This document shows, piece by piece, positions 18,119-28,022 of a DNA stretch of 64,000 nucleotides (the stretch's first letter is position 1; every line of letters starts with the position of its first letter). The notes beneath the pieces are model-generated. The model worked only from the letters and a program-made list of their open reading frames with translations. It did not search any database and was not told the origin of the DNA. A program made the translations under genes and the position numbers. Source of the DNA: Flavobacteriales bacterium (GTDB taxonomy: Bacteria > Bacteroidota > Bacteroidia > Flavobacteriales_D > Sanyastnellaceae); the NCBI GenBank assembly GCA_018402085.1, contig JAGYJM010000002.1:3177501-3241500 (forward strand). Direction: 5' to 3'.

Positions 18119-18597
18119 GCGCAATGCATTACGCGCATCGAAATGGAAGTAGAAATGAAAATGAGAGTGAGAGTGAGAATGGAAGGAAAGGTGGGCCATG
18201 ACGCCGCACCCCGAGAGGGACGGCCTTCCACAAACAAGGTCAGCGCAAGTATGCGCTGGAGTATATTCCTTGATTGTCCCGGGGCCGCACCCCTCAGTCG
18301 ATCTTTCCCTTCGTGAAAATCGACAGCTCCCCTCGGCGGAGGGGAGCAACCTCCTGAAAGACTTCTCAATTTCCCTGCTACCTAACAGCACCCCAGTTTC
18401 CCAGTTTCCCGGTTTCCCGAATCGTCCTTAAGTCCATCGTCTAAGCTCAGTCTCCAACTTCACAAACAGGGTGAGTTTGAAAGAATGAACGAAGATGCCC
18501 GGGCACACCTTGATTTCAGCCGGTAGTCTAAAATCAAAGCTGCGACAGAGTTGCTCTGAACTAATTGCGGTACTTTTATACTTTCATGTAATCTATC
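18119..18597. repeat. Intergenic repeat region with a distal copy of the ~270-bp unit
   Basis: 18131-18190 is a degenerate purine tract of GARATG-type words. 18213-18230 (GAGAGGGACGGCCTTCCA) recurs inverted at 39853-39870. 18231-18425 is a copy of the unit found three times in tandem at 20241-21086: GCGCAAGTATGCGC hairpin (18243), a TCGAT/ATCGA arm pair, CTCCCCTC/GAGGGGAG, and AGTTTCCC direct repeats. Nothing coding is supported. Confidence 0.7.
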
Positions 18598-19866
18598 ATG
18601 CCCGAGTTCAAACGTCTGGAAGATCTCCAGACAAGAGTAGCGAAAGCCCTCCTCATCGCTTCAAGCATGCTGATTTTCGGTATCAGCCTCAGCGATCTGG
18701 TGTTGGGTTTTTGGCTGCTCGCCGCCATCAAAATGGCCCTTATTTTACTCTTCGTCTGGGCTTACCACAAATTGCGCAATGAAGGATATAAAGAATCGAA
18801 TACGCACTTGGTGAACATACCTGTGCTGGTCTTCTTCTCGTTGAATTTTCTAACCAACCAGGGCATTGACGGCCCTACGCTTGCCGGAATGCTATCGCTT
18901 TTCGTCGTTTACCCCATTCTTTTGTCTAAGCCCTGGAAGTGGGTTTATACGATTGTCACCTTACTTTTAATAGCCGTGTTGTTGCTTGTCAGCATTGACA
19001 AACAGCTACTATTTGTGGCTGATTATTCCAGCGAATCCCTGCGTGTTTACGACCACATCTTCACCTATGCCGCGATGGGTGTTTTTCTCACACTATTGGT
19101 GAGCCTGGTCATCAACTTCTACCGGAAACAAAATATAGATTTAGAGCGCGCCAGGCTTGAACTTTCGAAGCAAGTAGCTCGCGAAGAAGCAGAGAAAAGT
19201 CGAAAAAGTGAGCTTTTGGGCATCTTGGCGCATGATGTTCGGGCACCCGTGGCCAATTTGAGCCAAATCATGAAACTGTATGAGAGGGAAGTCTTGAGTG
19301 CTGAGGCCATGGCCGGACTGATGGATAGCATACGCTACCGCCTTCGTGACCTTGAAGGTACAATTGATAATGTCTTAGGCCAGATTCACCTTGAGAATAC
19401 TCTTGAAACCGATGGACACGAGTCTATTGATCCCTCGGGTATTACTCAAGAGTTGACTGCCCTTTTGCGGTACAAGTTTGATGCAAAGAAACAGACCTTG
19501 CTCTTTCTGGATAATTCGAGCCGGGGTTCGCGTTTAACGAAGACGCAGGTTGCCAATACCCTTGCGCTCATTTTAAGGAACCTGCTCGACAATGCGCACA
19601 AATATTCACCAGAAGGCTCGGAGGTCAGAATTATCTTGTCAGACACCCCGAAGGCGCTCGAATGGAAAATCATTGATCAGGGGCCCGGGATACCAGAAGA
19701 AATGAAAGACCGCTTATTCTCAAGCAGCATTCAGTCTAAGCAGGGCACTGGGGTCGGACTGTATATCTGCAAATCGCTGGCTGATCGTATTAGTGCGGCG
19801 CTGCACTTTGACACCGGCTCCTCTGGCACGGTATTTACCGTGCACTTCCCGCTTGAAAAGCCATAA
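18598..19866 (+). CDS. Membrane sensor histidine kinase (orphan)
   Basis: 422 residues. The N-terminal ~180 residues have about six hydrophobic helices and no large extracytoplasmic domain (7TM-like sensor). A short coiled coil (~180-205) leads to the dimerisation domain with phospho-acceptor His212 in LGILAHDVRAPVAN. The catalytic domain has N box LRNLLDNAHKYSPEG, G1 DQGPGIPEE and G2 GTGVGLYICK. It autophosphorylates on His and passes phosphate to a response regulator, but none is encoded nearby. Repeat units lie on both sides, so the gene could be lost or moved by recombination. Confidence 0.9.
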   Translation: MPEFKRLEDLQTRVAKALLIASSMLIFGISLSDLVLGFWLLAAIKMALILLFVWAYHKLRNEGYKESNTHLVNIPVLVFFSLNFLTNQGIDGPTLAGMLSLFVVYPILLSKPWKWVYTIVTLLLIAVLLLVSIDKQLLFVADYSSESLRVYDHIFTYAAMGVFLTLLVSLVINFYRKQNIDLERARLELSKQVAREEAEKSRKSELLGILAHDVRAPVANLSQIMKLYEREVLSAEAMAGLMDSIRYRLRDLEGTIDNVLGQIHLENTLETDGHESIDPSGITQELTALLRYKFDAKKQTLLFLDNSSRGSRLTKTQVANTLALILRNLLDNAHKYSPEGSEVRIILSDTPKALEWKIIDQGPGIPEEMKDRLFSSSIQSKQGTGVGLYICKSLADRISAALHFDTGSSGTVFTVHFPLEKP

Positions 19867-21122
19867 ATAATAATTTGGCTCCTCCTCTTTGTCGGCTCCG
19901 GACTTGCAATGCCAGACTGTTGCTCGAAGCTTATGGTTTTCTCGTAATGGCTTCAGCCGTTCAAAGAAGAATAATGAATGAACAGTAAATGGTGATCCGC
20001 GAGTTGAATCCGAAATCAGAATTGAGTTGCGAACTCACTCTCCAACCCAAACTCCAACCGCTCCTTCACAAGGGCACCAATTACGAAAACAGTTTGAGCT
20101 TGGGTTGGAGTTGGTGTGTGAGTGGTGTCCGCGCTTAGTATCCCTGCTCACCGATTCTTCGCCGTTTCCAGGCTCTCCGTTTTTCAACATACCAGCCTTG
20201 CTGTAGGTCGATAAATCGAATTGTTTCCCGGTTTCCCGAATCGTCGATTCGTCCATGAGTCCATAAGTCGATTCGATGCGCTTCGCTTCAAAAGCCCGGC
20301 GGCAATAGCCGCCGCCACCCTGTATTTAACCCCACAAACAAGGTCAGCGCAAGTATGCGCTGGAGTATATTCCTTGATTGTCCCGGTTCCGCACCCCTCA
20401 GTCGATCTTTCCCTTCGTGAAAATCGACAGCTCCCCTCGGCGGAGGGGAGCAACCTCCTGAAAGACTTCCCAATTTCCCTGCTACCTACCAGTTTCCCGG
20501 TTTCCCGAATCGTCGATTCGTCCATGAGTCCATGAGTCCATAGGTCGATGCGCTTCGCTTCCACAAACCGGCGGCAATAGCCGCCGCCACACTACTCGAC
20601 GTAACGTGTAGCAGGGTCAGCGCAAGTATGCGCTGGAGTATATTCCTTGATTGTCCCGGTTCCGCACCCCTCAGTCGATCTTTCCCTTCGTGAAAATCGA
20701 CAGCTCCCCTCGGCGGAGGGGAGCAACCTCCTGAAAGACTTCCCAATTTCCCTGCTACCTACCAGTTTCCCAGTTTCCCGAATCGTCGATTCGTCCATGA
20801 GTCCATGAGTCCATAGGTCGATGCGCTTCGCTTCCACAAACCGGCGGCAATAGCCGCCGCCACCCTGTATTTAACCCCACAAACAAGGTCAGCGCAAGTA
20901 TGCGCTGGAGTATATTCCTTGATTGTCCCGGGGCCGCACCCCTCAGTCGATCTTTCCCTTCGTGAAAATCGACAGCTCCCCTCGGCGGAGGGGAGCAACC
21001 TCCTGAAGGACTTCTCAATTTCCCTGCTACCTAACAGTACCCCAGTTTCCCAGCTCACCAGTTTCCCTGTTCTCCAGTTTCCCGAATCGTCGATAGGTCT
21101 ATAAGTCCATGGGTCGACCGGT
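19867..21122. repeat. Large intergenic region with three tandem ~270-bp repeat units
   Basis: No gene is supported in 1.26 kb. 20030-20115 holds an imperfect inverted tract (CCAACCCAAACTCCAACC with TTGGGTTGGAGTTGG). Tandem units run 20241-20509, 20510-20782 and 20783-21086. Each contains a GTCCATGA direct repeat, GGCGGC-AATA-GCCGCC, GCGCAAGTATGCGC, CTCCCCTC/GAGGGGAG, and AGTTTCCC direct repeats. Small open frames inside (the ...LPSAEGSCRFSRRE... peptides) repeat with the DNA and have no start signals. Confidence 0.8.
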
Positions 21123-24100
21123 CTACACCGGCTTCTTGAACATGAACTTGTACTTCACACGGTTCAGGTACCAGTACATCACCGGCACGATCACGAGCGT
21201 CAGGAAGGTCGCGAAGGTCAAACCGTAAATGATCGCCCACGACATCGGCTTCCAGAAGATGTTGTTGTCACCACCCACGTAAATGCCCGGGTCATAGTCT
21301 GATAAGAAGCCCACAAAGTCGATGTTCAAACCTACCGCCAGCGGCAGCAGACCCAGAATCGTTGTGATTGCCGTCAGCAGTACCGGACGTAAACGCACCT
21401 TGCCGCCTTCTACTATCGCGTTCACGACCTCATCAAACGGCAGGCGGTCATTCTCGTCAAGGCCAAGCTCCTCTTTGCGACGCTCGCGGATGAGGTTCGT
21501 GTAGTCAATCAGTACGATCGCGTTGTTCACCACCACCCCGGCGAGCGAGATAATACCAATCATGGTCATCAGGATCACAAAGTCCATCTGGAAGATCACC
21601 AGTCCGAGCAATACCCCGATCAAACTGAAGAAGACCGAGAAACCGATGATAAACGGTGTCGAAATCGAATTGAACTGTGCCGTAATGATTAAAAAGATCA
21701 TAAAGAGCGCAATCATCAGTGCCGTGATGAGGAAGTTCAGCTCCTTTTGCTGCTCTTCCTGCTGTCCGGTAAACTCCCATGAAATGTTTTCCGGCATCTC
21801 GAAGGCCTTCAGCTCCTTCTTGAGCTGCGCCACGATTTCGTTGGCGTTGTAGCCTTCAAGTACGTTTGATTGAATCGTGATCACGCGGTCAAGATCCAGA
21901 CGTTTCACGGCAGAGAAGGTGTTCGACTTGTCGTAGCTGGCAACTGCCGAGATCGGAATCTGCTTGATGCGCCCTGTCGCCGGATCCCGGAAGGTAATTT
22001 TCTGATTCATCAAGGCGTCCGGGTCGTTGCGGTATTCTTCAGCAAAGCGGATGTTGATCGGATAATCGTCTTCACCATCTTTGAAGGTGCTCACTTCCTG
22101 TCCGAAAAGGGCCGTGCGAATGGCATTTCCCACCTGGTAGGTCGAGAGTCCGTAACGGCGTGCCTTATCGCGGTCAATGGTGACCGGCATTTCCGGTTTG
22201 TTTTTGTTGACGTCGAGTTTCAGCTCTTCGATACCGGCGATGCGGCGATCTTCGATGAATCGCTGCATTTGCGTAGCATATTGCATAATGCTGTCGTAGT
22301 CTTCACCTTTGATTTCGATGTTGATCGGCGGGCCTTGCGGCGGACCATTTTCGTTTTTGGTGACTACAATTTCGGCCTCCGGAAAGTTACGGAGGTCTTC
22401 ACGAATCGCGTTCAACACATCATTGGTGCTGAGTCCGCGGCGTTCCTGGAACTTCACAAATGAAACGGTGATCCGCGCTTTGTGCGGGGTGTTTCCCATC
22501 TGCGGGCCCTGATTCGGGTCACTGGTTCCGTTACCCACTTGTCCGATCACCGAGTTCACCAGAAAGCTCTCCGGTTCTCCGGTATTCGGGTCGGGCATCT
22601 GGAATTGCTCACTGTTAACCACTGCGAGCACCCTGTTTTCAATGTCTTTCGCAACGCGATTGGTTTCTTCAATGGCGGTGCCGATCGGCTTCTCAATAAA
22701 GACGTTGAGGTACTGCGGCTCATTTGACGGAAAGAACTCTACCTTCGGCGTGAAGGCCCCCATGAGCACTACCGCAACGACCAATAAACTGGCGGTGCCG
22801 AAGAAGAAGACCCATGGACGTTTACCGGCGAGTACCCAAGAGAGAAAGCGCTCGTAAACGCGCTCCAGTTTCGGTAGTAAACTTTCCTGAAAGCGGTCTG
22901 CCGTTGGTGTGAGCACGTAGGCATTGAGAAAGCCGAGAATACCGGCAACGAGCAAAATGTTGCCGAACACGCGAAGTCCGTTGGCGAGGCCCGACGTGTC
23001 CGCATCCGGCGCTTCTGCGCCGAAAGAAAGAAACACAAATAACGCACCCGCCGCAACCAGAATACCGCTTACGATGTTTGACCGGCGGTTATTGGGCTTG
23101 ATTTCAGCACTCGGCCTCATGAAGAGCGAGGCCAGCACCGGGTTGATTACCAGTGCCACGAAGAGCGATGAGGAGAGTACGATGATCAGCGTGATCGGCA
23201 GGTATTTGAGGAATTCGCCCATCATGCCGGGCCAGATGGCAAGCGGCACAAAGGCAGCAAGCGTGGTAGCGGTAGAGGCAATGATTGGCCAGGCAACCTC
23301 CCCAACGCCATATTTCGCTGCCTGAATCGGATTGAAGCCTTTTTCATCCATCAACCGATACACGTTCTCCACTACCACGATCCCGTTATCCACGAGCATG
23401 CCCAGAGCGAGAACCAGTGAAAACAGCACCATGGTATTGAAGGTGATGCCCATTGAATTCAGGATCATAAACGACATGAACATCGATAGGGGGATGGCTA
23501 CCCCAACAAACAGCGCGTTGCGAAGACCGAGAAAGAACAATAACACACCCACCACGAGGATCACCCCGAAGATGATGCTGTTTTGCAGCTCCTCAACCTG
23601 TGCGCGCGTTTGGTCGCTCTGGTCGTTGGTAATCGAGATGTTCAGGTTTTCAGGAAGCTCCGTGGCGCGTGTCTCGGCGATAATCGCGTTGATCTTGTCA
23701 GACGCCTCGATGAGGTTCTCGCCCGCCCGTTTAATAATATCAAGCGAAACCACCGGCTGAAGGTACTCGCGAGCGTAGCTTTCTTTTTCTTCTTCTTTGA
23801 ACTTCACTTCGGCGATGTCGCGGAGATACACCACGTTCGCTTTTTCATTTTTAACGATGACCCCGCCAATTTCAGACGGGTCTTTAAATTCACCCACCAC
23901 TTGCATGGTGCGGCGGTAGTCGTCAATGGTTACGTCACCACCTGAAATGGTCAGGTTTTCTTGAGAAATCGCATTGGAGATGTCGTTGAAGCTGATGTTC
24001 ATCGCCTCGGCCTTGAGATAATCAACCTGCACCTCAACTTCTTTATCCATCACCCCGCGGATATCTACTTTCGATATCTCCGGAAGGTCTTCGATGCGGT

Positions 24101-24656
24101 CTTCAAGCAGCTCAGCGTACTGCTTGAGGTCGTCAAGCGAGTAGTCTCCTGACAGATTCACGTTCATCACGGGCATCAACTCGGAGAAGTTGAGCTCAAA
24201 AATGTTGGGGTCTGCCGGCAGGTCTTTCGGAAACTCAGGGTCAGACTTAGCGACGTCTACTTTATCTTTCACCTTGCGCAATGCCTCGTCAGGGGTAACA
24301 TCAAAGTCAAATTTGACCTGAATAGCCGAGTAACCCTGCTGCGAAGTGCTGGTGATTTCATCAACGCCGGTGATTGTATTGATCTCTTTTTCGAGCGGAC
24401 GCGTGATGAGTTTTTCGATGTCAGTCGGACTGTTTCCGGGGTATGCGGTACCGATGTAAATTTCAGGCACAACCACCTCCGGGAAGCTCTCTTTCGGCAC
24501 GGTGACGTACGAGTACACGCCTGCAAACAGAATGATGAAGGTGATCACCAGTACGGTAGTCCGGTTGTTGACCGACAGGCTGGTCAGCGCGAACTCTTTG
24601 AGCTTTCCTTTGCCGCCTGAACCGTTTCCGTTTTCTTTATCGAGTATGTCTTTCAT
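21123..24656 (-). CDS. Efflux RND transporter permease subunit (HAE1/AcrB-like)
   Basis: 1177 residues, somewhat longer than the usual ~1050. Twelve transmembrane helices with two large periplasmic loops (after TM1 and after TM7) are visible. TM4 reads LGMLVDNGIVVVENV where AcrB has VDD, and the TM10 region reads VVVNNAIVLIDY where AcrB has AKNAIL, so two proton-relay positions (Asp408 and Lys940 equivalents) are Asn. This variant is seen in other Bacteroidota HAE1 proteins. Around residue 550 a hairpin-GATG element encodes F-G-A-E-A-P-D-A, in the link between the two halves. Last gene of the TetR-TolC-adaptor-RND operon. Confidence 0.92.
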   Translation of the reverse strand: MKDILDKENGNGSGGKGKLKEFALTSLSVNNRTTVLVITFIILFAGVYSYVTVPKESFPEVVVPEIYIGTAYPGNSPTDIEKLITRPLEKEINTITGVDEITSTSQQGYSAIQVKFDFDVTPDEALRKVKDKVDVAKSDPEFPKDLPADPNIFELNFSELMPVMNVNLSGDYSLDDLKQYAELLEDRIEDLPEISKVDIRGVMDKEVEVQVDYLKAEAMNISFNDISNAISQENLTISGGDVTIDDYRRTMQVVGEFKDPSEIGGVIVKNEKANVVYLRDIAEVKFKEEEKESYAREYLQPVVSLDIIKRAGENLIEASDKINAIIAETRATELPENLNISITNDQSDQTRAQVEELQNSIIFGVILVVGVLLFFLGLRNALFVGVAIPLSMFMSFMILNSMGITFNTMVLFSLVLALGMLVDNGIVVVENVYRLMDEKGFNPIQAAKYGVGEVAWPIIASTATTLAAFVPLAIWPGMMGEFLKYLPITLIIVLSSSLFVALVINPVLASLFMRPSAEIKPNNRRSNIVSGILVAAGALFVFLSFGAEAPDADTSGLANGLRVFGNILLVAGILGFLNAYVLTPTADRFQESLLPKLERVYERFLSWVLAGKRPWVFFFGTASLLVVAVVLMGAFTPKVEFFPSNEPQYLNVFIEKPIGTAIEETNRVAKDIENRVLAVVNSEQFQMPDPNTGEPESFLVNSVIGQVGNGTSDPNQGPQMGNTPHKARITVSFVKFQERRGLSTNDVLNAIREDLRNFPEAEIVVTKNENGPPQGPPINIEIKGEDYDSIMQYATQMQRFIEDRRIAGIEELKLDVNKNKPEMPVTIDRDKARRYGLSTYQVGNAIRTALFGQEVSTFKDGEDDYPINIRFAEEYRNDPDALMNQKITFRDPATGRIKQIPISAVASYDKSNTFSAVKRLDLDRVITIQSNVLEGYNANEIVAQLKKELKAFEMPENISWEFTGQQEEQQKELNFLITALMIALFMIFLIITAQFNSISTPFIIGFSVFFSLIGVLLGLVIFQMDFVILMTMIGIISLAGVVVNNAIVLIDYTNLIRERRKEELGLDENDRLPFDEVVNAIVEGGKVRLRPVLLTAITTILGLLPLAVGLNIDFVGFLSDYDPGIYVGGDNNIFWKPMSWAIIYGLTFATFLTLVIVPVMYWYLNRVKYKFMFKKPV
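23002..23030 (-). repeat. Hairpin-GATG element inside the RND gene
   Basis: Minus strand CTTTCTTT, then CGGCGC-AGAA-GCGCCG-GATGC, then GGACACG. Both flanks match intergenic copies (TTTCTTTT and GATGCGAACACG), the clearest evidence that coding and intergenic copies are one family. Confidence 0.85.
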
Positions 24657-24710
24657 GTTGACAGTCTTATGGCCTTTGCACCTGTGTTAAACCGTTGTGT
24701 GTTTCAGGTT

Positions 24711-24753
24711 TCCGCCGTTTTCACGGCGAAAAACTCCGGATGCGAACACGATC
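24711..24753 (+). repeat. Degenerate hairpin-GATG element between adaptor and RND genes
   Basis: CGCCGTTTTCACGGCG hairpin, AAAAACTCC, then GGATGCGAACACGATC, which is identical to 7598-7613. The stem is displaced relative to the GATG. Confidence 0.55.
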
Positions 24754-24772
24754 TGCACGTTCGCAGGTTAGA

Positions 24773-25939
24773 TTACTTCAGGGCAACTTTTTTAGGTTCT
24801 GCGAAAAGCTCAACTTCTTGTCCGTCAACCACCCGACGCGCACCTTTGTCAACAATCAAGTCGCCGTTTTCGAGCCCTGATTCAATAAGGATGTTACCTC
24901 GGTACGATTGCCCGGTCTGCACAGGGCGCTTCTTCACGATGTACCGTTCATTTTCTTGTTCAAGCACGTAGAGAAACTCTTGATTTTTAGTGTCTTGCTG
25001 CACCATAGAGGCGGGTACAACCATGGCGCTGTCAATGTGGGAATCATTGATGCGGAGGGCGCAGTACATATTTGGCCTCAGATGCTTGTGGTTTTCAAGA
25101 GCGACCGTCACCTCAAACGTTCGGTTTTCAGGCTTTATGAAGCGGCCTACCCGCCGAATGGTGGAAGGAATGGTATCAATATCCGGCACCACCACCTCGA
25201 CGTTCATGCCTTCAGACACGTACGGCACATAGTTCTCACTCACATCAGCGGTCACGTACATTTCGTTCAGGCTGACAATGCGCGCCACCGGCATCGCCGG
25301 GGAGGCCATTTCACCCACCCTTGGCGTGATCTGATCCACGACACCGCTGAACGGAGAGCGCACAGTGCCCTGACTTACCTGCTTACTGAGCGTGGCCAGG
25401 GTGTTTTCTAAGCGGTCTTTATTGTTTTTTGCCTCGAGGTATTGTACTTCAGAGCCGATGTTCTGTTCCCAGAGCCTGCCCTGACGCTCAAAGATGTCTT
25501 TGGCGAGTTCATACTGAGTCTCTACTTCATCGATATTTTTTTGCAACAGTTCGGTATCAATGGTCATCAGCGCTTGTCCGATCGAAACCTGGTCGCCTTC
25601 CTGCACCAGCACATTTTTTATGATGCCTTGCGTTTCGGGGTAAACCTCTGCATTTCGGTTGGTTTCAATGTTGCCTTGTACGGTAAAGTAGTGCTTGAAT
25701 GTGCTTGGTGCGGCTCGCAGAGCAGTCACATTGACGACGTCATAGGTGCCTGCCGCGCGGGCAATGGCTTCTTCTACATCCGTGAGCTCTCCTGTAAGCG
25801 ACTCCAGCTCTGTTTTCAGTGAGTCACGCTTTTGCTTGAGCCCCTGAAGATCAGCGTTTTCTTCAACCGGCGGCTGGCATGCGGTGAAGAATACCAGTGC
25901 AAAGGCGAAAAGCAGCGAAAATGACAAGAAGGTCTTCAT
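24773..25939 (-). CDS. RND efflux periplasmic adaptor lipoprotein (membrane fusion protein)
   Basis: 388 residues from MKTFLSFSLL, lipobox FFTAC (Cys21). An alternative start at 25978 overlaps the TolC stop as ATGA and adds 13 residues; coupling may use it. Order: coiled-coil start ~30-55 (GLKQKRDSLKTELESL), lipoyl/barrel-sandwich half (VYPETQGIIKNVLVQEGDQV), hairpin (~120-160), second lipoyl half (VRSPFSGVVDQI), beta-barrel and membrane-proximal domains. It bridges the RND pump and the TolC channel. Confidence 0.9.
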   Translation of the reverse strand: MKTFLSFSLLFAFALVFFTACQPPVEENADLQGLKQKRDSLKTELESLTGELTDVEEAIARAAGTYDVVNVTALRAAPSTFKHYFTVQGNIETNRNAEVYPETQGIIKNVLVQEGDQVSIGQALMTIDTELLQKNIDEVETQYELAKDIFERQGRLWEQNIGSEVQYLEAKNNKDRLENTLATLSKQVSQGTVRSPFSGVVDQITPRVGEMASPAMPVARIVSLNEMYVTADVSENYVPYVSEGMNVEVVVPDIDTIPSTIRRVGRFIKPENRTFEVTVALENHKHLRPNMYCALRINDSHIDSAMVVPASMVQQDTKNQEFLYVLEQENERYIVKKRPVQTGQSYRGNILIESGLENGDLIVDKGARRVVDGQEVELFAEPKKVALK

Positions 25940-25977
25940 ATTTCGTGGTTGTTCAAGTGTTGGCGAAATCCGTTTCA

Positions 25978-27387
25978 TCAGAAGTTGTTAAGTGCCTTGT
26001 TCAGGCGGGTGCGAGCGTTGAGTAATTGCAGAGTGGCATTGATATAGTTGCCCTGGGTAGTCAGCATCTGGTTTTGTGCCTGAGACAGTTCAAAGCTGCT
26101 TGACATTCCTTCATTGTACTTTACCTGAGTGGTGTTGTAAATGCGTTCAGCCAGCGCCATGTTGCGTTGCTGTATAGACCGTTGCTCGAGGGCGTTGTCG
26201 AAGTCAATTTTCGCAGAGCGGTACTCGAGGCGGGCCCCTTGTTCGATTTGTTGAAGTGCTGCTTCAGCTTTTTCGAGATCGACCTTCGCTTTTTCGATGC
26301 GCTGATAGCCCATCGAGCTTCCGAAAATGGGCCAATTGAGCTGTACTCCCCAAAGCTGGATAGGGAACCAGCGGCCACCGCCGTCAAAGAAGCTGAATTC
26401 GTTGCGCTGAGCGTTCTGCTGGTAAGTGTAAAAGGCATTGATCGACGGCAGGCGGCGAGCTTTTTCGTTTTTAATACCCAGCTCTGCCAGGCGCACATAA
26501 TTCTGTTGCATCATGACCTCCGGGTTGGCATCAAGGTTAAGTGGTGCACTCAATAACGCCACCTCGTCTCCTTTAACCAGTGAGTCAACGGTATCGGTCA
26601 GCTCAAGTTCTGCAGAAAGATCGAGCCCGATCTGAAATTTCAGCATGTCAAGCGTGACTTCTTCCTGTTGCTCCGCATACTTAATGCGCGAATCAAGATC
26701 AGCGAGAGAGAGCTCAAGCTGATCAACATCCTGCGCTTCGGCAAAACCGTTCTCATATAAAGCCCTGGTTTCTTCAAGCGAGTTTTCCAGCACACCGCGA
26801 CTATCTTTGAGAATGGTCACATTCTCCTGCGAGATCAGCACCATGTGGTAGGCCTCCGCCACCTGCTGGCGGGTCTCTGCTTCAGACTTCCTTACGCCAA
26901 CTCGCATCGCCTCTGCATAAGCCTTTTGAGCCTGCAGTCCAATGAAGAATGACCCGTCGAAAATGAGCTGTGATGCGGTGAACCCCGCGGTCACCGTTTG
27001 CTCATTGCCGAATTGAAACTCCTGCAGCCCGTCAGGATCTGGTGCCGGGGCATTGAGCGGAACCCCGGTTTCTTGAGCGACACCGGCAAGAAACTGCGTA
27101 AGGTAGTCAGGGAAACCGAAGGCGTCTGCCGGTGCTACTTGCACAGGAATGTCAATGAAATTGTTGTACTCCAGGGTTCCGTTGACCTGGGGAAGGCCTG
27201 CTGAAAGCGTCTCTTTCACCTCGCGCTCGGCCTTTGCAGCGTCAAGCTGTGCAGATCGCACATTGAATGCATTGTCAATCGCATACTGCTGTGCTTGTTC
27301 CAGGCTCATGCGAAGCACTTCCTGCGACTGCGCGCCTGTAGCGAACAGCAGCATGACAGCGGTTGTGAACAGTTTCATTCGTATCAT
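25978..27387 (-). CDS. TolC family outer membrane efflux protein
   Basis: 469 residues with signal peptide ending ATGAQSQ. It has two OEP repeats rich in long helices (AYAEAMRVGVRKSEAETRQQVAEAYH and later AQNQMLTTQGNYINATLQLLNARTRLNKAL). It forms the outer-membrane channel and periplasmic tunnel of the tripartite pump. Its start overlaps the tetR stop as ATGA; a second Met three codons in (27378) is also possible. Confidence 0.9.
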   Translation of the reverse strand: MIRMKLFTTAVMLLFATGAQSQEVLRMSLEQAQQYAIDNAFNVRSAQLDAAKAEREVKETLSAGLPQVNGTLEYNNFIDIPVQVAPADAFGFPDYLTQFLAGVAQETGVPLNAPAPDPDGLQEFQFGNEQTVTAGFTASQLIFDGSFFIGLQAQKAYAEAMRVGVRKSEAETRQQVAEAYHMVLISQENVTILKDSRGVLENSLEETRALYENGFAEAQDVDQLELSLADLDSRIKYAEQQEEVTLDMLKFQIGLDLSAELELTDTVDSLVKGDEVALLSAPLNLDANPEVMMQQNYVRLAELGIKNEKARRLPSINAFYTYQQNAQRNEFSFFDGGGRWFPIQLWGVQLNWPIFGSSMGYQRIEKAKVDLEKAEAALQQIEQGARLEYRSAKIDFDNALEQRSIQQRNMALAERIYNTTQVKYNEGMSSSFELSQAQNQMLTTQGNYINATLQLLNARTRLNKALNNF

Positions 27388-28022
27388 TTGGTCGTTGGTG
27401 TTTGTTCTTGCCGCACCTTTTCAACGAGGTAGCGAATGCCCTTCTCGCTTGCGATACCGCGTATGTGAAGGCGGAAGAGTTCAAGGTAGAGGTCCTGAAA
27501 CGAGTAATCGGTTTCTTCAAAAGCAACTTTGCGAAAGAACGACTCTATTCCTGCAACATAGAGCGCCGCCACAACATCCGGATTCAGATCGTTGCGGTAA
27601 AGGCCTTCTGTCATGCCTTTTTCCATATTGCGTACGAGGGTCTCCGTAATCGTCTGGTCACGAGATTCTTCCATGCGCTTCATCTGTTCAGGATGGTACT
27701 TCTGCATGTCGTACAATACCGACGGATGCAAGTCTTTCACCATCGTGATCACCATGCGCTGCACTTCGAACATCTCATCAATCGCGTTCAATCCTAGCGC
27801 GTGAATCTCTGATATCTGGGCATCTTCAAGTTCGCAGTGCAGATCGAAGGCGCGCGTCACCAGGTCATTTTTGTCGCTCACATACTTATATAGCGTCTTT
27901 TTGCTGACCCCAAGGTGCCGCGCGATATCGTCCATGTTGACACTCTTGATGCCATAGCGCATGAAGACTTCAATCGCACCGGAAATGATCTTTTGTCCTT
28001 TATTGTCCTGTTCTTTGGTCAT
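27384..28022 (-). CDS. TetR/AcrR family transcriptional regulator of the efflux operon
   Basis: 212 residues. The N-terminal HTH is typical: IISGAIEVFMRYGIKSVNMDDIARHLGVSKKTLYKYVSDKNDLV (~12-55). The C-terminal helical ligand domain is not assignable to a ligand. As first gene of the efflux operon, with a dyad overlapping its promoter, it is most likely an autoregulated repressor released by a pump substrate. Confidence 0.9.
   Translation of the reverse strand: MTKEQDNKGQKIISGAIEVFMRYGIKSVNMDDIARHLGVSKKTLYKYVSDKNDLVTRAFDLHCELEDAQISEIHALGLNAIDEMFEVQRMVITMVKDLHPSVLYDMQKYHPEQMKRMEESRDQTITETLVRNMEKGMTEGLYRNDLNPDVVAALYVAGIESFFRKVAFEETDYSFQDLYLELFRLHIRGIASEKGIRYLVEKVRQEQTPTTK

Noticed and set aside
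20184-21058. Repeated open frames of 60-126 codons (peptides with LPSAEGSCRFSRRE) in the tandem units
   Set aside because: They repeat only because the DNA does, lie on palindromic sequence, have no promoter or start signal, and resemble no protein family I know.
20241-21086. CRISPR array
   Set aside because: Units are ~270 bp and tandem without unique spacers; no cas genes are near.
21870-22463. 197-codon open frame on the plus strand
   Set aside because: Antisense to the RND permease; low-complexity shadow.
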